Positions 15,293 through 25,460 are shown, numbered from the stretch's first letter. The stretch: DNA of 59,390 nt from Muribaculaceae bacterium (GCA_017427945.1 JAFRRT010000018.1:1-59390), one strand, 5' to 3'. Made by a program: numbers and translations. Notes: a model not told the origin generated them from the sequence alone.

Positions 15293-17353
15293 TTACTTTT
15301 CCATCCTGATGCGGGCATCGACGGCGGTGACGTGGTCGGGACCAGCCAGCAGCGGGTTGATGTCCATCTCCTTGATTTCGGGAGCGTGGTGCAGCATGGT
15401 CGAGAGGCGCATAATGATTTTCACATAGGTGGCCTCGTCAAGACCCTGCTTGCCGCGGGTACCTTGGATGATCTTGTAACCCTTCAGGGAGCGAACCATG
15501 CGCTCGGCCTCGGGCTGTGACAGCGGTGCCAGACCGAACTGCACGTCCTTGAGCACTTCAACGAAGATACCACCCAAGCCGCACAGCACGTTGTGTCCAA
15601 AGGTGTCCTCATACTTGGCGCCAATGAACAATTCGGTGCCGCTGATCATCTTCTGTATCATCACAGCGGTGGCGTCGGGAATCTGCATCATGCGGTCAAA
15701 TTCGGCCATGAGCTGTGCATCGTCCTTGACGTTAAGCGTCACACCGCCCACATCGCTCTTGTGCACGGGGCCGACAACCTTGACCACGATGGGATAGCCC
15801 ATCTCGCGGGCAGCAGCGACGAGTTCGTCACGGTTATCTGATACCTTCTCGGGAACAACGGGAATGGCGGCAGCCTGCAACAGGGCGCGCACCTGGTCGG
15901 GCGAGATGTAGCCGTCCTCCTTGATGCCGTCAATGATGTTGCGCACGGCGGCGACGTCAACCTCGGGGCAGAGGTTGTCGGCAGATGCAGGCTTGGGGGT
16001 GTCGGCAACACGGATGAGCGCCTCGGCCAAAGCCACCTCGTCGGCAAAGTTCACGTGTCCCTTGTCCAGGAATTCCTTCACCTCGCGGCCGGCTATGTTC
16101 AGACACGGCAGCACGGGGAAGATGGGCTTCTTACATGTGAGCATTTTCTCATGCAGCACGTTGTAGGCATCGTCGCAAGGTACCAAGCCGGGTGTGCCGA
16201 AGATGACCACGATGGCATCCACGTTGTCGTAGCGCTTCTCGCAATAGTCGATGCAAATGCCTAAGTGTTCGGGAGTACCCGTAGCCAAGAAATCGATGGG
16301 ATTGGCTACCGATGAGCCAGGATAGAGTTGCTCCTTGAGTTCCTCGCCGATTTTGGCATCAAGCAGGGGCACGTTCATGCCGCCCTTTGACAGGGCGTCG
16401 GTCAGCATCACGCCAGGACCTCCGGCATGGGTGACAATGGCCACGTTGAGGCCGGTCATTTCGGGCAGGGTGAGCACGCATCCGATGGTGGTCAGTTGGT
16501 CGCGTGAATAGCAACGCACGATACCCGCCTTGCGGAACAAAGCATCAACGGCAGTATCGCTCGACGCGATAGCGCCGGTGTGGCTCGATGCGGCACGGCT
16601 ACCGCTCTCGCTTGAACCGCTCTTGACGGCGGCGATGCGGCAACCCTTGCTGATGAGCGAGCGGGCATGCTTGAGCATGCGCTCGGGGTGGGAAATATTC
16701 TCGATGTAGAGCAGTTTGACCTTGGAGTCACGCTCGGGGTCAAAGTTTTCGTCCATATACTGGAGCACGTCCTCGATACCGATTTGCTTACCGTTGCCAA
16801 TGCTCCAAACGGAGTTGAACTGCAAGCCCTTGCTCACACCGGAGTCGATGATGAACACGGCAGTAGCACCCGAGCCGCTGATGAAGTCAGCACCCTTGGG
16901 GTCCAATGCGGGAATGGGGCGGGTGAACACGCTATGGTGGTTGGTCGTCAGCAGGCCAATGCAGTTGGGGCCGATAAGAGCGGCACCGTATTTCTCGCAG
17001 GTGTCAAGAATGTGCTGCTCAAGCAAGGCACCCTCGTGGGTCTCCTCGCCAAAGCCGGCGCTGATGATGATGAATGCGCGCACGCCCTTGTGCTCGGTCA
17101 GGTAATCAACATACTCGGGGCAGTATTTCGCTGCCACAACCAGGATGGCAAGGTCGGCGTTGGGCAGGTCCTTCATGTCGTGATGGGCCTGGATGCCCTG
17201 CACGATGTCCTCCTTGGGATTGAGAACGTAAAGATTACCCTTGTAGCCGCCCTGTTTGAGGTTGCGCACGATGGCACCGCCGGGCTTCTGCTCGTTGTTG
17301 CTGCCGCCTATGACGACAATGCTCTGTGGATTCAGTAATTGCTGGTTAATCAT
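15293..17353 (-). CDS. Acetate/acyl--CoA ligase (ADP-forming), fused alpha-beta form
   Basis: This enzyme interconverts acyl-CoA plus ADP and phosphate with acid, CoA and ATP, giving substrate-level ATP in anaerobes. The 686-residue protein contains an N-terminal CoA-binding Rossmann domain (IVVIGGSNNEQKPGGAIVRN), a succinyl-CoA-synthetase-like middle domain with the phosphohistidine loop (ASSHTGAIASSD), and a C-terminal ATP-grasp domain (VVKVVGPVHKSDVGGV, then the end MDINPLLAGPDHVTAVDARI). Both halves of the archaeal alpha/beta enzyme are fused in the usual order. It is monocistronic with a strong terminator; TACCTTTG (17397-17390) is a possible -7 element. The acyl substrate (acetate, arylacetate or other) cannot be told from sequence. 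Confidence 0.88.
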   Translation of the reverse strand: MINQQLLNPQSIVVIGGSNNEQKPGGAIVRNLKQGGYKGNLYVLNPKEDIVQGIQAHHDMKDLPNADLAILVVAAKYCPEYVDYLTEHKGVRAFIIISAGFGEETHEGALLEQHILDTCEKYGAALIGPNCIGLLTTNHHSVFTRPIPALDPKGADFISGSGATAVFIIDSGVSKGLQFNSVWSIGNGKQIGIEDVLQYMDENFDPERDSKVKLLYIENISHPERMLKHARSLISKGCRIAAVKSGSSESGSRAASSHTGAIASSDTAVDALFRKAGIVRCYSRDQLTTIGCVLTLPEMTGLNVAIVTHAGGPGVMLTDALSKGGMNVPLLDAKIGEELKEQLYPGSSVANPIDFLATGTPEHLGICIDYCEKRYDNVDAIVVIFGTPGLVPCDDAYNVLHEKMLTCKKPIFPVLPCLNIAGREVKEFLDKGHVNFADEVALAEALIRVADTPKPASADNLCPEVDVAAVRNIIDGIKEDGYISPDQVRALLQAAAIPVVPEKVSDNRDELVAAAREMGYPIVVKVVGPVHKSDVGGVTLNVKDDAQLMAEFDRMMQIPDATAVMIQKMISGTELFIGAKYEDTFGHNVLCGLGGIFVEVLKDVQFGLAPLSQPEAERMVRSLKGYKIIQGTRGKQGLDEATYVKIIMRLSTMLHHAPEIKEMDINPLLAGPDHVTAVDARIRMEK

Positions 17354-17485
17354 AAATAAAGGTTTGATGTTAAGCTGTTAAATTTGCCACAAAGGTACAC
17401 AAAAAACGCCAATTCTCACGCCCCCTGATTATAAAAACAATATTTATGTGAGAAAACGCTTTAATGAAGTCACGTTACAAAGAAA

Positions 17486-17516
17486 ACGGGAACGATTGGC
17501 TTTAGCCCGTTCCCGT
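17486..17516 (-). terminator. Terminator after the pullulanase gene
   Basis: Minus strand: a perfect 9-bp stem (ACGGGAACG / CGTTCCCGT) with a 13-nt loop is followed by TTTTCTTT, 24 nt past the pullulanase stop. It ends the three-gene maltodextrin unit. Confidence 0.85.
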
Positions 17517-17539
17517 CGTCTCTGTTATTCCCGTGTGCC

Positions 17540-19459
17540 TCAGTTGTGGATGATGAGGGCGCTTTGGGCGGGGATGGTCACCTTGCCGCCCTTAACGGTA
17601 GCGAGGCCATCCTTGTCACACTTGATGTTGCGGCATACGACGGTGTAGTCGCCCTTAGGAACCTCGATGGTGCGGGCACGCTTGTGGGTGTTGAAGGCAA
17701 CATAGATGTCGCCCCAGGTCTCACCGGGCACCTTCTTGCCATTGATGTGGAAAGCCACAAGGCAGTTGCCGCCGGGCAGGAAATCAAGATTCTTGCGCAC
17801 CATGTCGGCGCTGCCCATGTGGAAGGCGGGATGTGCCTTGCGAAGGGCGATGAGGTTCTTGTAATAGTCCATCACCTGCGGGTAACGTTCCAGGTTGTCC
17901 CAGTCCAGATGGTTGATGCTGTCGGGACTCTCGTAACTGTTGTGTACGCCCTTCTTGTCGCGCAGCAGTTCCTCTCCGCTGAGCATGAACGGCACGCCCT
18001 GTGAAGTCATCACCACGGTCTGAGCCAGCAGGTCAAGGCGGATAAGCTCATCTTGTGAAATGCCCTTGATGCTTGCCTTGAGGCGGTCCACCAGGCACAT
18101 GTCGTCATGGCAGCTCACGTAGGCAATCATCTGGGTGGGCTCCAGCGCATAGGGCTCCTTGCTGTAATTCACCTGACTGTAGTCCACGCCGGGGTGCTTG
18201 ATGGCACCCACAATGCCGAACTTGAGGCTTTCCTCGTTGCCCTTGACACCGCCCAGGAAGGCAGCTTTGCTGTCGCTGTCCCACGGGCCACGCAAGGCGT
18301 CACGAATGCAGTCGCTGAAGGCTGCAATGCCTGGCATCTGGCTTATGTGGGCTTTCATCGCCAACTGCTCACCCGAAATAGCACATGAACCAGCGCTCCA
18401 ACCCTCACCATAGATGAAGATATCGCTGGGCACGGCGGCGCGGATGGCGTTCATCGTCGTGATGTCATGCACGCCCATCAGGTCGAAGCGGAAGCCGTCG
18501 ATGTGGTACTCATCAACCCAATATTTCACGCTCTCAATCATGAATTCGCGCATGGCTTCGCGCTCACTTGCCGTCTCGTTGCCGCATCCGCTGCCGTTGC
18601 TGTAGCTGCCGTCAGCATTCTTGCGGTAGAAATAGTCGGGCCTTGTCAACTGGAAGTTGCTCCCGTCAATGTTCCAAGTGTGGTTATACACCACGTCGAG
18701 GATGACCTTGATGCCAGCCTTGTGAAGGGCCTGCACCATCTGCTTGAACTCGTTGATGCGTACCTCGGGACGGTAGGGATCGGTCGAATAGCCGCCCTCG
18801 GGCACGTTGTAGTTCACAGGGTCATAACCCCAGTTGTACTGCGGCTCGTTGAGGCGCGTTTCATCAACCGAGGCGTAATCAAACGACGGCAGGATGTGCA
18901 CTGCATTCACGCCCAGTTCCTTCAGGTGGTTGATGGCTTGCGGCTCGGTCAGGGCAAGGAATTTACCTTTGTAGGTAAAACCGCCCGACTCGTCGATGGA
19001 GAAGTCGCGGTGATGCATCTCATAGATGATGAGGTCCTTGGCGGCGATGTCTGGGCGCTTGTCGGCATTCCAGCCTTGCGGGTTGGTCTGCGCCATGTCA
19101 ACGACGGCGCCACGCTTGCCGTTCACGCCCACGGCGGTTGCCCAGATGCCCGGGCACTCCCCGCGGAACTTGTTACCATACTTCACATCGAAGGTGTAGA
19201 ACATGCCCTTTAGGTCGCCCTTGACGGTGGCGTTCCATAGGGTTCCGCCCTTCTGGGCGCGCTTCATGCCCACGGTCTTGACGGGTTTGCCGCCCAGGCC
19301 GTCCTTGTAGATGCGCAGTTTTACCTCTTGGGCGTTCTCGTTGGTCTCAACCGAAAAAGCGCTCGCGCTCGGGGTGTAATTGACCCCGGTGCGAGCGTTA
19401 AGGATTTGCGGTACGAGTAATGCCATGATTATCGTTACCAGTAAGGTGAGTCGTTTCAT
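17540..19459 (-). CDS. pulA: Type I pullulanase (GH13)
   Basis: Pullulanase hydrolyses alpha-1,6 branch points in pullulan, starch and glycogen fragments. The 639-residue protein has a signal peptide (about 1-22) and a short CBM48-like region (about 25-120). Its GH13 barrel carries the type I pullulanase motif YNWGYDP (208-214), the catalytic nucleophile Asp326 in DGFRFD, the acid Glu352 in YGEGW, and the HD pair at 451-452. It overlaps the malQ stop by 4 bp (ATGA), so debranching and glucanotransfer are translationally coupled. Secretion across the inner membrane is implied by the signal peptide; periplasmic location is the simplest reading. A terminator follows. Confidence 0.93.
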   Translation of the reverse strand: MKRLTLLVTIIMALLVPQILNARTGVNYTPSASAFSVETNENAQEVKLRIYKDGLGGKPVKTVGMKRAQKGGTLWNATVKGDLKGMFYTFDVKYGNKFRGECPGIWATAVGVNGKRGAVVDMAQTNPQGWNADKRPDIAAKDLIIYEMHHRDFSIDESGGFTYKGKFLALTEPQAINHLKELGVNAVHILPSFDYASVDETRLNEPQYNWGYDPVNYNVPEGGYSTDPYRPEVRINEFKQMVQALHKAGIKVILDVVYNHTWNIDGSNFQLTRPDYFYRKNADGSYSNGSGCGNETASEREAMREFMIESVKYWVDEYHIDGFRFDLMGVHDITTMNAIRAAVPSDIFIYGEGWSAGSCAISGEQLAMKAHISQMPGIAAFSDCIRDALRGPWDSDSKAAFLGGVKGNEESLKFGIVGAIKHPGVDYSQVNYSKEPYALEPTQMIAYVSCHDDMCLVDRLKASIKGISQDELIRLDLLAQTVVMTSQGVPFMLSGEELLRDKKGVHNSYESPDSINHLDWDNLERYPQVMDYYKNLIALRKAHPAFHMGSADMVRKNLDFLPGGNCLVAFHINGKKVPGETWGDIYVAFNTHKRARTIEVPKGDYTVVCRNIKCDKDGLATVKGGKVTIPAQSALIIHN

Positions 19460-22140
19460 TTGCGTCCGCTTTGAGAAATCAATTCCTTCACGCGGCCGTT
19501 AAACTCGTCGGCCTTCATCAGCTGCTCGATAGTCATGTGCATGCGGTAGCGCCAGTAGTGGCGGGGATTGGCAGGGATGTTGATGCGCTCGGCATCGGCA
19601 TCGGGCAGTCTCAAATTCTCGTCGGTGGCGAGCCAGTCTTGCAACGAAAGCAGGCACAGCATCGACGGACAGGTAAGGTGGTTGCGTACAATATCATTGG
19701 CCAACCAGCCGGGCAGCGGGTGAGGAGCGGCGTCACCGCGCCACAGGGCGGTGTTGTAATACTCTTGAGTGCGGTCCCAGTCCTCGTCCCACCACTGCCT
19801 CATCGTTGGCATGTCGTGGGTGGAGATGGTTGCCACGCTGCGGTAGGGATTGGTGTTGAGATTGCCGAACTTGATGTGGTTGTCCTTGGGCATCGACTGG
19901 ATTTCGAGGCTCAGGATGCGCAGCTCGTTCATTACCCATGCCACGCAATCGGGCACCATGCCCAGGTCTTCGGCACACACGAGCATGCGGGTAGCCTGCA
20001 CCAGTTTGGGCAGTTTCTTCATTGCCTCGTGGTACCAGAAGTCGTTGTTGCGGTGGTAGTAGTACTCGTTGTAGAGTTTGTTGAAGGCAGCCTTGTCATT
20101 GTCGTAGAGCGCCTCGTAGATGAAGTCGAACTGCACCGAGATGCGCGGATGGAACAAGGCGGGATTCTTGCGGTCGCGCACAAACAGCACGTCGCTGATG
20201 AGGGCATACAGACCGTCGCGAATCCAAATGTCATCGTCACTCTCCTTGCCACGGAAGGCGGCTTCCACCTTGCGCTGGGTGTCATACTCGGGCTTCATGC
20301 GGTAAATGTCGTCATGCACACGCTCGACATATTTCTCACGCACGGTGTCGGCCCACTTGCCGAAGATGCGGTCCAGCACCCAGTCGGCAATAAACGGCTT
20401 GGTCATCAGCTCCTCTTGGAAGTTGAGGCCGTAGCCACGAATCTCCTGAGCACTCATGCCCTGCGAGGGCGAGAACTGGCCCAACAGACCGTGAACAGCG
20501 TCGATGGGGATTTCCCAGATGCGGAAGAATCCCAGCACGTGGTCGATGCGGTAGGCGTCGAAGTATTGTGCCATCTTGCGGAAGCGCTTTACCCACCACT
20601 TGCAACCATCGGCAAGCATCACATCCCAGTTATAGGTCGGGAAACCCCAGTTTTGGCCATTGGTCGAGAAAGCATCGGGCGGTGCGCCTGCCTGGCCGTT
20701 GAGGTTGAAGTACTTGGGCTCCACCCAAGCCTCCACGCTGTCGCGGCTGATGCCGATGGGGATGTCACCCTTGAGGATGACGTGCTTGCTCTGGGCGTGA
20801 TCATGCGCACGTTTCATCTGCATGTCCAGGTAATACTGGATGTAGTACCACAGGCACACTTCCTTGAAGCCCTTGGTGCGCGGATTTGCCAGTGTGGCGC
20901 GCTCCTCTTTGGTGAGGATGTGGTGGCTGGGCCATGTCGAGAAGTTGGCCGTGCCGTACAGGTCGCGATAGTGGCAGAAGGCGGCATAGGGCACCAGCCA
21001 ATCTTCGTTGGCAGTAAAGAATGCCTTGAACTCCTCGCTCTTGAGCACCTGGGCACCCTCTTGTGCGAACAGCAGCTGCATATATTCGAGCTTGGCCTTG
21101 TTGACGCGCTCATAGTCGATTTGAGGCAGCGCATTCAGTTCCTTGCGCAGCTTTTCAAACTCCGCCATACGCTTCTTGTCGGCAAGTTTGGGCAACTGGC
21201 GCAGGTCAAGATACTGAGGATGCAGCGCATAGATGCTGATGCTGTTGTATGGATAGCTGTCGCTCCATGAGTGGGTGATAGTGGTATCGTTGATAGGCAG
21301 TACCTGCAGGGCGCGTTGGCCGGTGCTGGCCACCCAGTCCACCATGAGTTTCAGGTCGCCGAAGTCGCCCACACCGAAGCTGCCCTCGCTGCGTAGCGAG
21401 AAGATGGGCACCACGGTACCCGCCAGCTTGACGGGGTAGAGCGGGAAGTAGGCCTGCTGCAGTTCGTAGACGATGTGCTCGCCGTCCTTGACAACGGGCA
21501 TCAGCACGGTGCGGTTATCACCGGTCTCCCAGATGGTGGACTTGCCATTACCGCCCATGATGACGAACTTGAACTCAATCATTGCTTTCTTGAAGGCGTT
21601 GGCATCAAGGGTGATGACCCACTCGTTGTGGTTGTGCTCGACCATCTTGAGCGCCTTGTCTTCGTTCCAGTCGCCTAAGGCGGGCTCGTTGCCCACCACG
21701 CCCAACGTCTCACCGGTGCGCAGTTGCGGTGCACGCACCTTGAGTTGTACACAAGTCGTGAATTTGGCTTTTGTCACGGCTTGTTGTTTGCGCAGCGCCA
21801 CACAGTCGGTGAATGCCGAGCTGTAGAGGTAGCTGTCGTCGGGAATGTCGTTCCAGTGGTCATAGGTGATGTATCTTGTGGCCTTGGCGGCATTCAGGTC
21901 CAGGCGGTGAGGGATGACCATCCACTCGTGGCGCACCTCTTTACCGTCACGCTCCACACTGTAGTAATAATTGATGTGCCCTGCTTTGGCCGGTACGTCG
22001 ATGTCACATTTCCACGATTTGTCGTTGGCGGGTTTCATCGCGTTGCGGTTCACCTTGTCGGGTGCCTCGCTGTCAATGATGTTGAGCACGATGTTCTCAC
22101 CATAAACGGTGCTGTAATCCAGATTAAATCTTATTTTCAT
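19456..22140 (-). CDS. malQ: 4-alpha-glucanotransferase, DPE2-like, with two N-terminal CBM20-type domains (GH77)
   Basis: The enzyme moves glucan segments between maltodextrins, releasing glucose. The 894-residue protein is longer than E. coli MalQ because it has two starch-binding CBM20-like modules (about 1-105 and 125-235) before the GH77 barrel, and a middle insertion, the architecture of plant DPE2 and Bacteroidota homologues. Catalytic residues are in place: Asp533 in AYRIDH, Glu724 in CAEDLG and Asp776 in STHDMP. There is no signal peptide, so it is cytoplasmic. It sits 20 bp after the MFS transporter gene and overlaps the pullulanase gene, forming a maltodextrin operon. Confidence 0.93.
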   Translation of the reverse strand: MKIRFNLDYSTVYGENIVLNIIDSEAPDKVNRNAMKPANDKSWKCDIDVPAKAGHINYYYSVERDGKEVRHEWMVIPHRLDLNAAKATRYITYDHWNDIPDDSYLYSSAFTDCVALRKQQAVTKAKFTTCVQLKVRAPQLRTGETLGVVGNEPALGDWNEDKALKMVEHNHNEWVITLDANAFKKAMIEFKFVIMGGNGKSTIWETGDNRTVLMPVVKDGEHIVYELQQAYFPLYPVKLAGTVVPIFSLRSEGSFGVGDFGDLKLMVDWVASTGQRALQVLPINDTTITHSWSDSYPYNSISIYALHPQYLDLRQLPKLADKKRMAEFEKLRKELNALPQIDYERVNKAKLEYMQLLFAQEGAQVLKSEEFKAFFTANEDWLVPYAAFCHYRDLYGTANFSTWPSHHILTKEERATLANPRTKGFKEVCLWYYIQYYLDMQMKRAHDHAQSKHVILKGDIPIGISRDSVEAWVEPKYFNLNGQAGAPPDAFSTNGQNWGFPTYNWDVMLADGCKWWVKRFRKMAQYFDAYRIDHVLGFFRIWEIPIDAVHGLLGQFSPSQGMSAQEIRGYGLNFQEELMTKPFIADWVLDRIFGKWADTVREKYVERVHDDIYRMKPEYDTQRKVEAAFRGKESDDDIWIRDGLYALISDVLFVRDRKNPALFHPRISVQFDFIYEALYDNDKAAFNKLYNEYYYHRNNDFWYHEAMKKLPKLVQATRMLVCAEDLGMVPDCVAWVMNELRILSLEIQSMPKDNHIKFGNLNTNPYRSVATISTHDMPTMRQWWDEDWDRTQEYYNTALWRGDAAPHPLPGWLANDIVRNHLTCPSMLCLLSLQDWLATDENLRLPDADAERINIPANPRHYWRYRMHMTIEQLMKADEFNGRVKELISQSGRK

Positions 22141-22160
22141 AGTTATTTAAGTGTTAGCCG

Positions 22161-23507
22161 TTAGTCGTTATTCACAATAGCAGAATGCATTCCGTGGGTT
22201 TCTTTAATCTTGGTAACGAAGAAAGCACCGCAGACAAGAAGAATAGCTGAAACAAACATCATGGTCTTCATTGTCAAACCAAATTGTTCAAATACATACA
22301 TGAAGCCAAATCCGGCAATGCTAGCAACGATTTGGGGTATGCAGATGGTGCCATTGAAGAGTCCAAGGTATGTGCCCATATGCGGGTCACCTTCGAGTGC
22401 ATTGGTAATGATGGTGAAGGGCAATGCAAGCATAGCTGACCAGGTGCAGCCAATCAAGGCATAAGGCAGAATAAGCAGATATTGGTTGTGAATGAACGGA
22501 ATCATAAAGAATCCGATGGCACCCAGAATGATGCTGACGATGTATGCAGTTTTGCGTTCCTTGAAATAGGGGAGGGTAATGGCCCATAAGACAGCAGCGA
22601 TAGATTCTACACCAAATACCACACCAACCCAGTCACCGGCATCTTGGAATCCCTTGCTATTAGCATCGGCAGTGCCCCAACAGGTCTCAGCAAGAGTTCC
22701 GGTAGAATAATTCCACATGAAAAGGAAAGCTGCCCAACAGAAGAACTGAACCAGACCGACCTGCCAGAAAGCAGCAGGAGCTTTTTTCAAAAGGCTGGTC
22801 ATGCCGAGTTTGGCATCACCACTCTCTTGTGAAATATCACCATGATAAAGTTTGTACTCTTCTGGTGGCATCTCTTTAACACTCAAGCAGGTGTAAATTA
22901 CACACAGGATAAGAACTGCTGCGCCAACATAGAAAGCATAAGTGAGTGATTTGGGGACTCCCGCTGAAGCATCATTACTTACGCCAAAATAAGTAAGGGC
23001 GAATGGCAGGACAGATCCCACTACCTGGCCTGCGTTTACGAGAAAACTCTGAATGGAATAAGCTTTGGTCTTCTGTTTCTCGTTGACCATGTCGCCCACC
23101 ATCATCTTAAAGGGCTGCATCGCCATGTTAAGACTAGTGTCTAAGAGCATAAGGATAATGGTTCCGAGTAGCATAGCGACCCAGAAGATTGAGCTCAATC
23201 TACCGGCATTAGGCAATAAACACATTACCAATACCGACACAGCGGTACCTGCAATCAGATAAGGAATGCGGCGGCCCAACTTGCACCAAGTTCTGTCACT
23301 CCATTTGCCAACGAATGGTTGAACGATGAGTCCCATGAGGGGCGGTAAAATCCAAAAGAAACTCAGAGTTTTAGGGTCTGCACCCAGCGTTTGGAAAATT
23401 CGGCTGATGTTAGCCGTTTGGAGTGCATAGGCTATTTGTACTCCAAAAAATCCGAAACTCAAATTAAAGAGTTTCCAGAAACTCAAATCCGGTTTTGTTT
23501 TCATCAT
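22161..23507 (-). CDS. MFS sugar transporter (SLC45/GPH-like, probable maltose or maltodextrin importer)
   Basis: This 448-residue inner-membrane protein has about twelve membrane helices. It carries the loop GKWSDRTWCKLGRR, matching the MFS loop between helices 2 and 3, and an N terminus (SFGFFGVQIAYALQTANISRIF) typical of the SLC45-like sugar symporters found beside maltose genes in bacteria. Maltose or short maltodextrin is inferred as the substrate from the malQ-pulA context. It is the first gene of the operon. Two ATG codons (23507, 23504) are possible starts. Its codons end in A/T much more often than those of malQ and pulA, which suggests a different history or expression level within one operon. 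Confidence 0.82.
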   Translation of the reverse strand: MMKTKPDLSFWKLFNLSFGFFGVQIAYALQTANISRIFQTLGADPKTLSFFWILPPLMGLIVQPFVGKWSDRTWCKLGRRIPYLIAGTAVSVLVMCLLPNAGRLSSIFWVAMLLGTIILMLLDTSLNMAMQPFKMMVGDMVNEKQKTKAYSIQSFLVNAGQVVGSVLPFALTYFGVSNDASAGVPKSLTYAFYVGAAVLILCVIYTCLSVKEMPPEEYKLYHGDISQESGDAKLGMTSLLKKAPAAFWQVGLVQFFCWAAFLFMWNYSTGTLAETCWGTADANSKGFQDAGDWVGVVFGVESIAAVLWAITLPYFKERKTAYIVSIILGAIGFFMIPFIHNQYLLILPYALIGCTWSAMLALPFTIITNALEGDPHMGTYLGLFNGTICIPQIVASIAGFGFMYVFEQFGLTMKTMMFVSAILLVCGAFFVTKIKETHGMHSAIVNND

Positions 23508-23659
23508 AGTAATTGTATTTTTTTGTGTTAAGTAATAATTCTTTGGTAAAAATGAATAAGCACCTACAAAAATAACATATTCTCTTCCAAAATTATTATA
23601 AATAATGTGATTCTACTCCAAAAAATTAATGCAACCGATTGCGTTAACATAACAAAAGA

Positions 23660-23681
23660 GGCGCGGATTTCTCACCGCGCC
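23660..23681 (-). terminator. Terminator after the first BspA-like gene
   Basis: Minus strand: a perfect 7-bp stem (GGCGCGG / CCGCGCC) with an 8-nt loop is followed by TCTTTTGTT, 27 nt past the stop of the LRR gene. Confidence 0.8.
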
Positions 23682-23708
23682 CCCTGTTTTATAAGGATTC
23701 AGTACGCT

Positions 23709-25460
23709 TTAATCTTTGCTCTCAAGCAGCAGGTCAATCAGTGCGGTAACGTCGCCGATGGAAACGTGCCCGTCGCCATTCACGTCGGCCCAGACAGGCA
23801 GCTCATCGCTCTCAAGAAGCATGTCAATGAGGCAGGTCACGTCACCTATCGAAATGTTGCCGTCACCGTTGGTGTCACCAGGACCAGCACCAATAAACGG
23901 CACAATGCGCGTGAACCTTCCCCATGTTGAATGAGCCTGATATGCTTCAATTGACTCGTCAGGAACGTATAGCGTCGCCTGGTCATAGGTGTCTGAACTT
24001 ACTACTGCTGATGTGGCGGTAGGGGGTGTGGTGCGTAGGCATATTATTTTGCTCAGAGCTGTACAATAAGTAAACGCATTGAGACCGATTGAATATAGGG
24101 AAGCTGAAAAAGTGACGGTGGACAGATTTTTGCATGCTACAAATGCATAATCATCTATAGTTTTAACTGAGTTGCCGATTTTTAATTCGGTCAGGCTACT
24201 GCAATGGCGGAATGCATATTTACCGATTCTGGTTACTGAGTCGGGAATGGTAAGACTCTTTAGCCTGTAGCAGCCCATGAACGCACCATTATCAATAACA
24301 GTAGTAGTTTCGGGGATAACAGTATTTACACAAGCCGCGATCATCGCATTACTGGAAGTCTTTATTATAGCATTACAATTGTCGCGAGAATCGTATTGTT
24401 GGTTGCCATTTTCCACGACAATACTGTCCAAGTGTGTACAATCTGAAAATGCATATTCACCGATGCCAATGACCGAACTGGGAATAGTCACACTGGTCAG
24501 CTGGGTGCAGCCGTAGAAGGCGTGATTACTGATGCCAGTGAGTGAATGAGGCAAATTGATGCTGGTTAGTCCGCTGCAATATAAAAATGCATAAGAATCT
24601 ATCGTCTTGAGAGAATTGGGCAACTCAAGGCTGGTCAAGGCTGAGCAGCCATCAAATGCATACTTTCCGATGGTTTTTACCGAATTGCCGATAGTTAAAT
24701 TCGTCAGTTTTTTACAGTTCCTGACAGTCTCGCTGCCAATGGATGTTACTGAATTGCCAATGACTAAAGTAGTCAGCTCGGTGCAGTCTAAAAAAGTCCT
24801 GTCGCCAATCGTCACGACGGAGTTGGGGATGATGAATTCGGTTAGCCCTGAGCAACCAATGAAGGCTTGATTGCCAATTGAGGTAATAGTACTGGGTATA
24901 GTGATGCTTGTCAACTGGGTGTAGTGATCAAAGGCTCCATTTCCAAGGGCTGTTACTGAGGTAGGTATCTCAGTATTTGGGGTGCCTTTGACCATCTTAT
25001 TGCTGGAGGTTTCTATGATGGCGTTACAGTTATCTCGAGAATCATAGATTGGATTTCCGCTATCTACAGTGATGTTTGATAACCCTGTGCAGAACCAAAA
25101 TGCATATTCGTGGATTGACGTGACTGAACTCGGTATAAAGATGCTTGTCAAACTTGAGTATTGAAAAGCAGTTTTTTCAATCGTGGTCACAGAATTTGGA
25201 ATGCTAACGCTTACCAAGCTGTCGCAGTCATAGAAAGCTTGTTGGCCAATGGTGGTGACGTTGTATGTCTTCCCATCGTAAGTAACAGTTTTGGGAATAA
25301 TCACCTCACCACTGTAAGAATTGTACCATGTGTTCTTATAGGTCACTGTGGCCTTGGTGCCACTCACATTGTAATAGATGCCATTAACCTCAAAACTATA
25401 GGCGGCCATCTTGCCTGCTGCCAAGAGAAGCATCAATGAAGTTAAAAATAGATGTTTCAT
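23709..25460 (-). CDS. BspA-like leucine-rich-repeat surface protein with C-terminal dockerin-like domain
   Basis: This is a secreted 583-residue protein. It has a signal peptide (MKHLFLTSLMLLLAAGKMAA), a short beta domain, and about fifteen BspA-type LRR_5 repeats of about 23 residues, recognisable as IPNSVTTIGxxAFxxCxxL. It ends with two EF-hand-like dockerin repeats (GDTNGDGNISIGDV and ADVNGDGHVSIGDV) within its last about 56 residues. Homologous LRR proteins mediate adhesion to host matrix or other bacteria. The longer frame beginning at 25550 is rejected: a consensus promoter lies at 25548-25578, and only the ATG at 25460 gives a signal peptide. It is a close relative of the protein at 51464-53314. 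Confidence 0.88.
   Translation of the reverse strand: MKHLFLTSLMLLLAAGKMAAYSFEVNGIYYNVSGTKATVTYKNTWYNSYSGEVIIPKTVTYDGKTYNVTTIGQQAFYDCDSLVSVSIPNSVTTIEKTAFQYSSLTSIFIPSSVTSIHEYAFWFCTGLSNITVDSGNPIYDSRDNCNAIIETSSNKMVKGTPNTEIPTSVTALGNGAFDHYTQLTSITIPSTITSIGNQAFIGCSGLTEFIIPNSVVTIGDRTFLDCTELTTLVIGNSVTSIGSETVRNCKKLTNLTIGNSVKTIGKYAFDGCSALTSLELPNSLKTIDSYAFLYCSGLTSINLPHSLTGISNHAFYGCTQLTSVTIPSSVIGIGEYAFSDCTHLDSIVVENGNQQYDSRDNCNAIIKTSSNAMIAACVNTVIPETTTVIDNGAFMGCYRLKSLTIPDSVTRIGKYAFRHCSSLTELKIGNSVKTIDDYAFVACKNLSTVTFSASLYSIGLNAFTYCTALSKIICLRTTPPTATSAVVSSDTYDQATLYVPDESIEAYQAHSTWGRFTRIVPFIGAGPGDTNGDGNISIGDVTCLIDMLLESDELPVWADVNGDGHVSIGDVTALIDLLLESKD

Noticed and set aside
19471-21270. 599-codon plus-strand open frame opposite malQ
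   Set aside because: Shadow frame opposite a gene with all GH77 catalytic residues; composition shows no domain.
23592-23606. ATTATT-ATA-AATAAT dyad upstream of the MFS gene as a MalR-type operator
   Set aside because: Purely A/T and in an AT-rich region, so chance is likely; no regulator gene is nearby.
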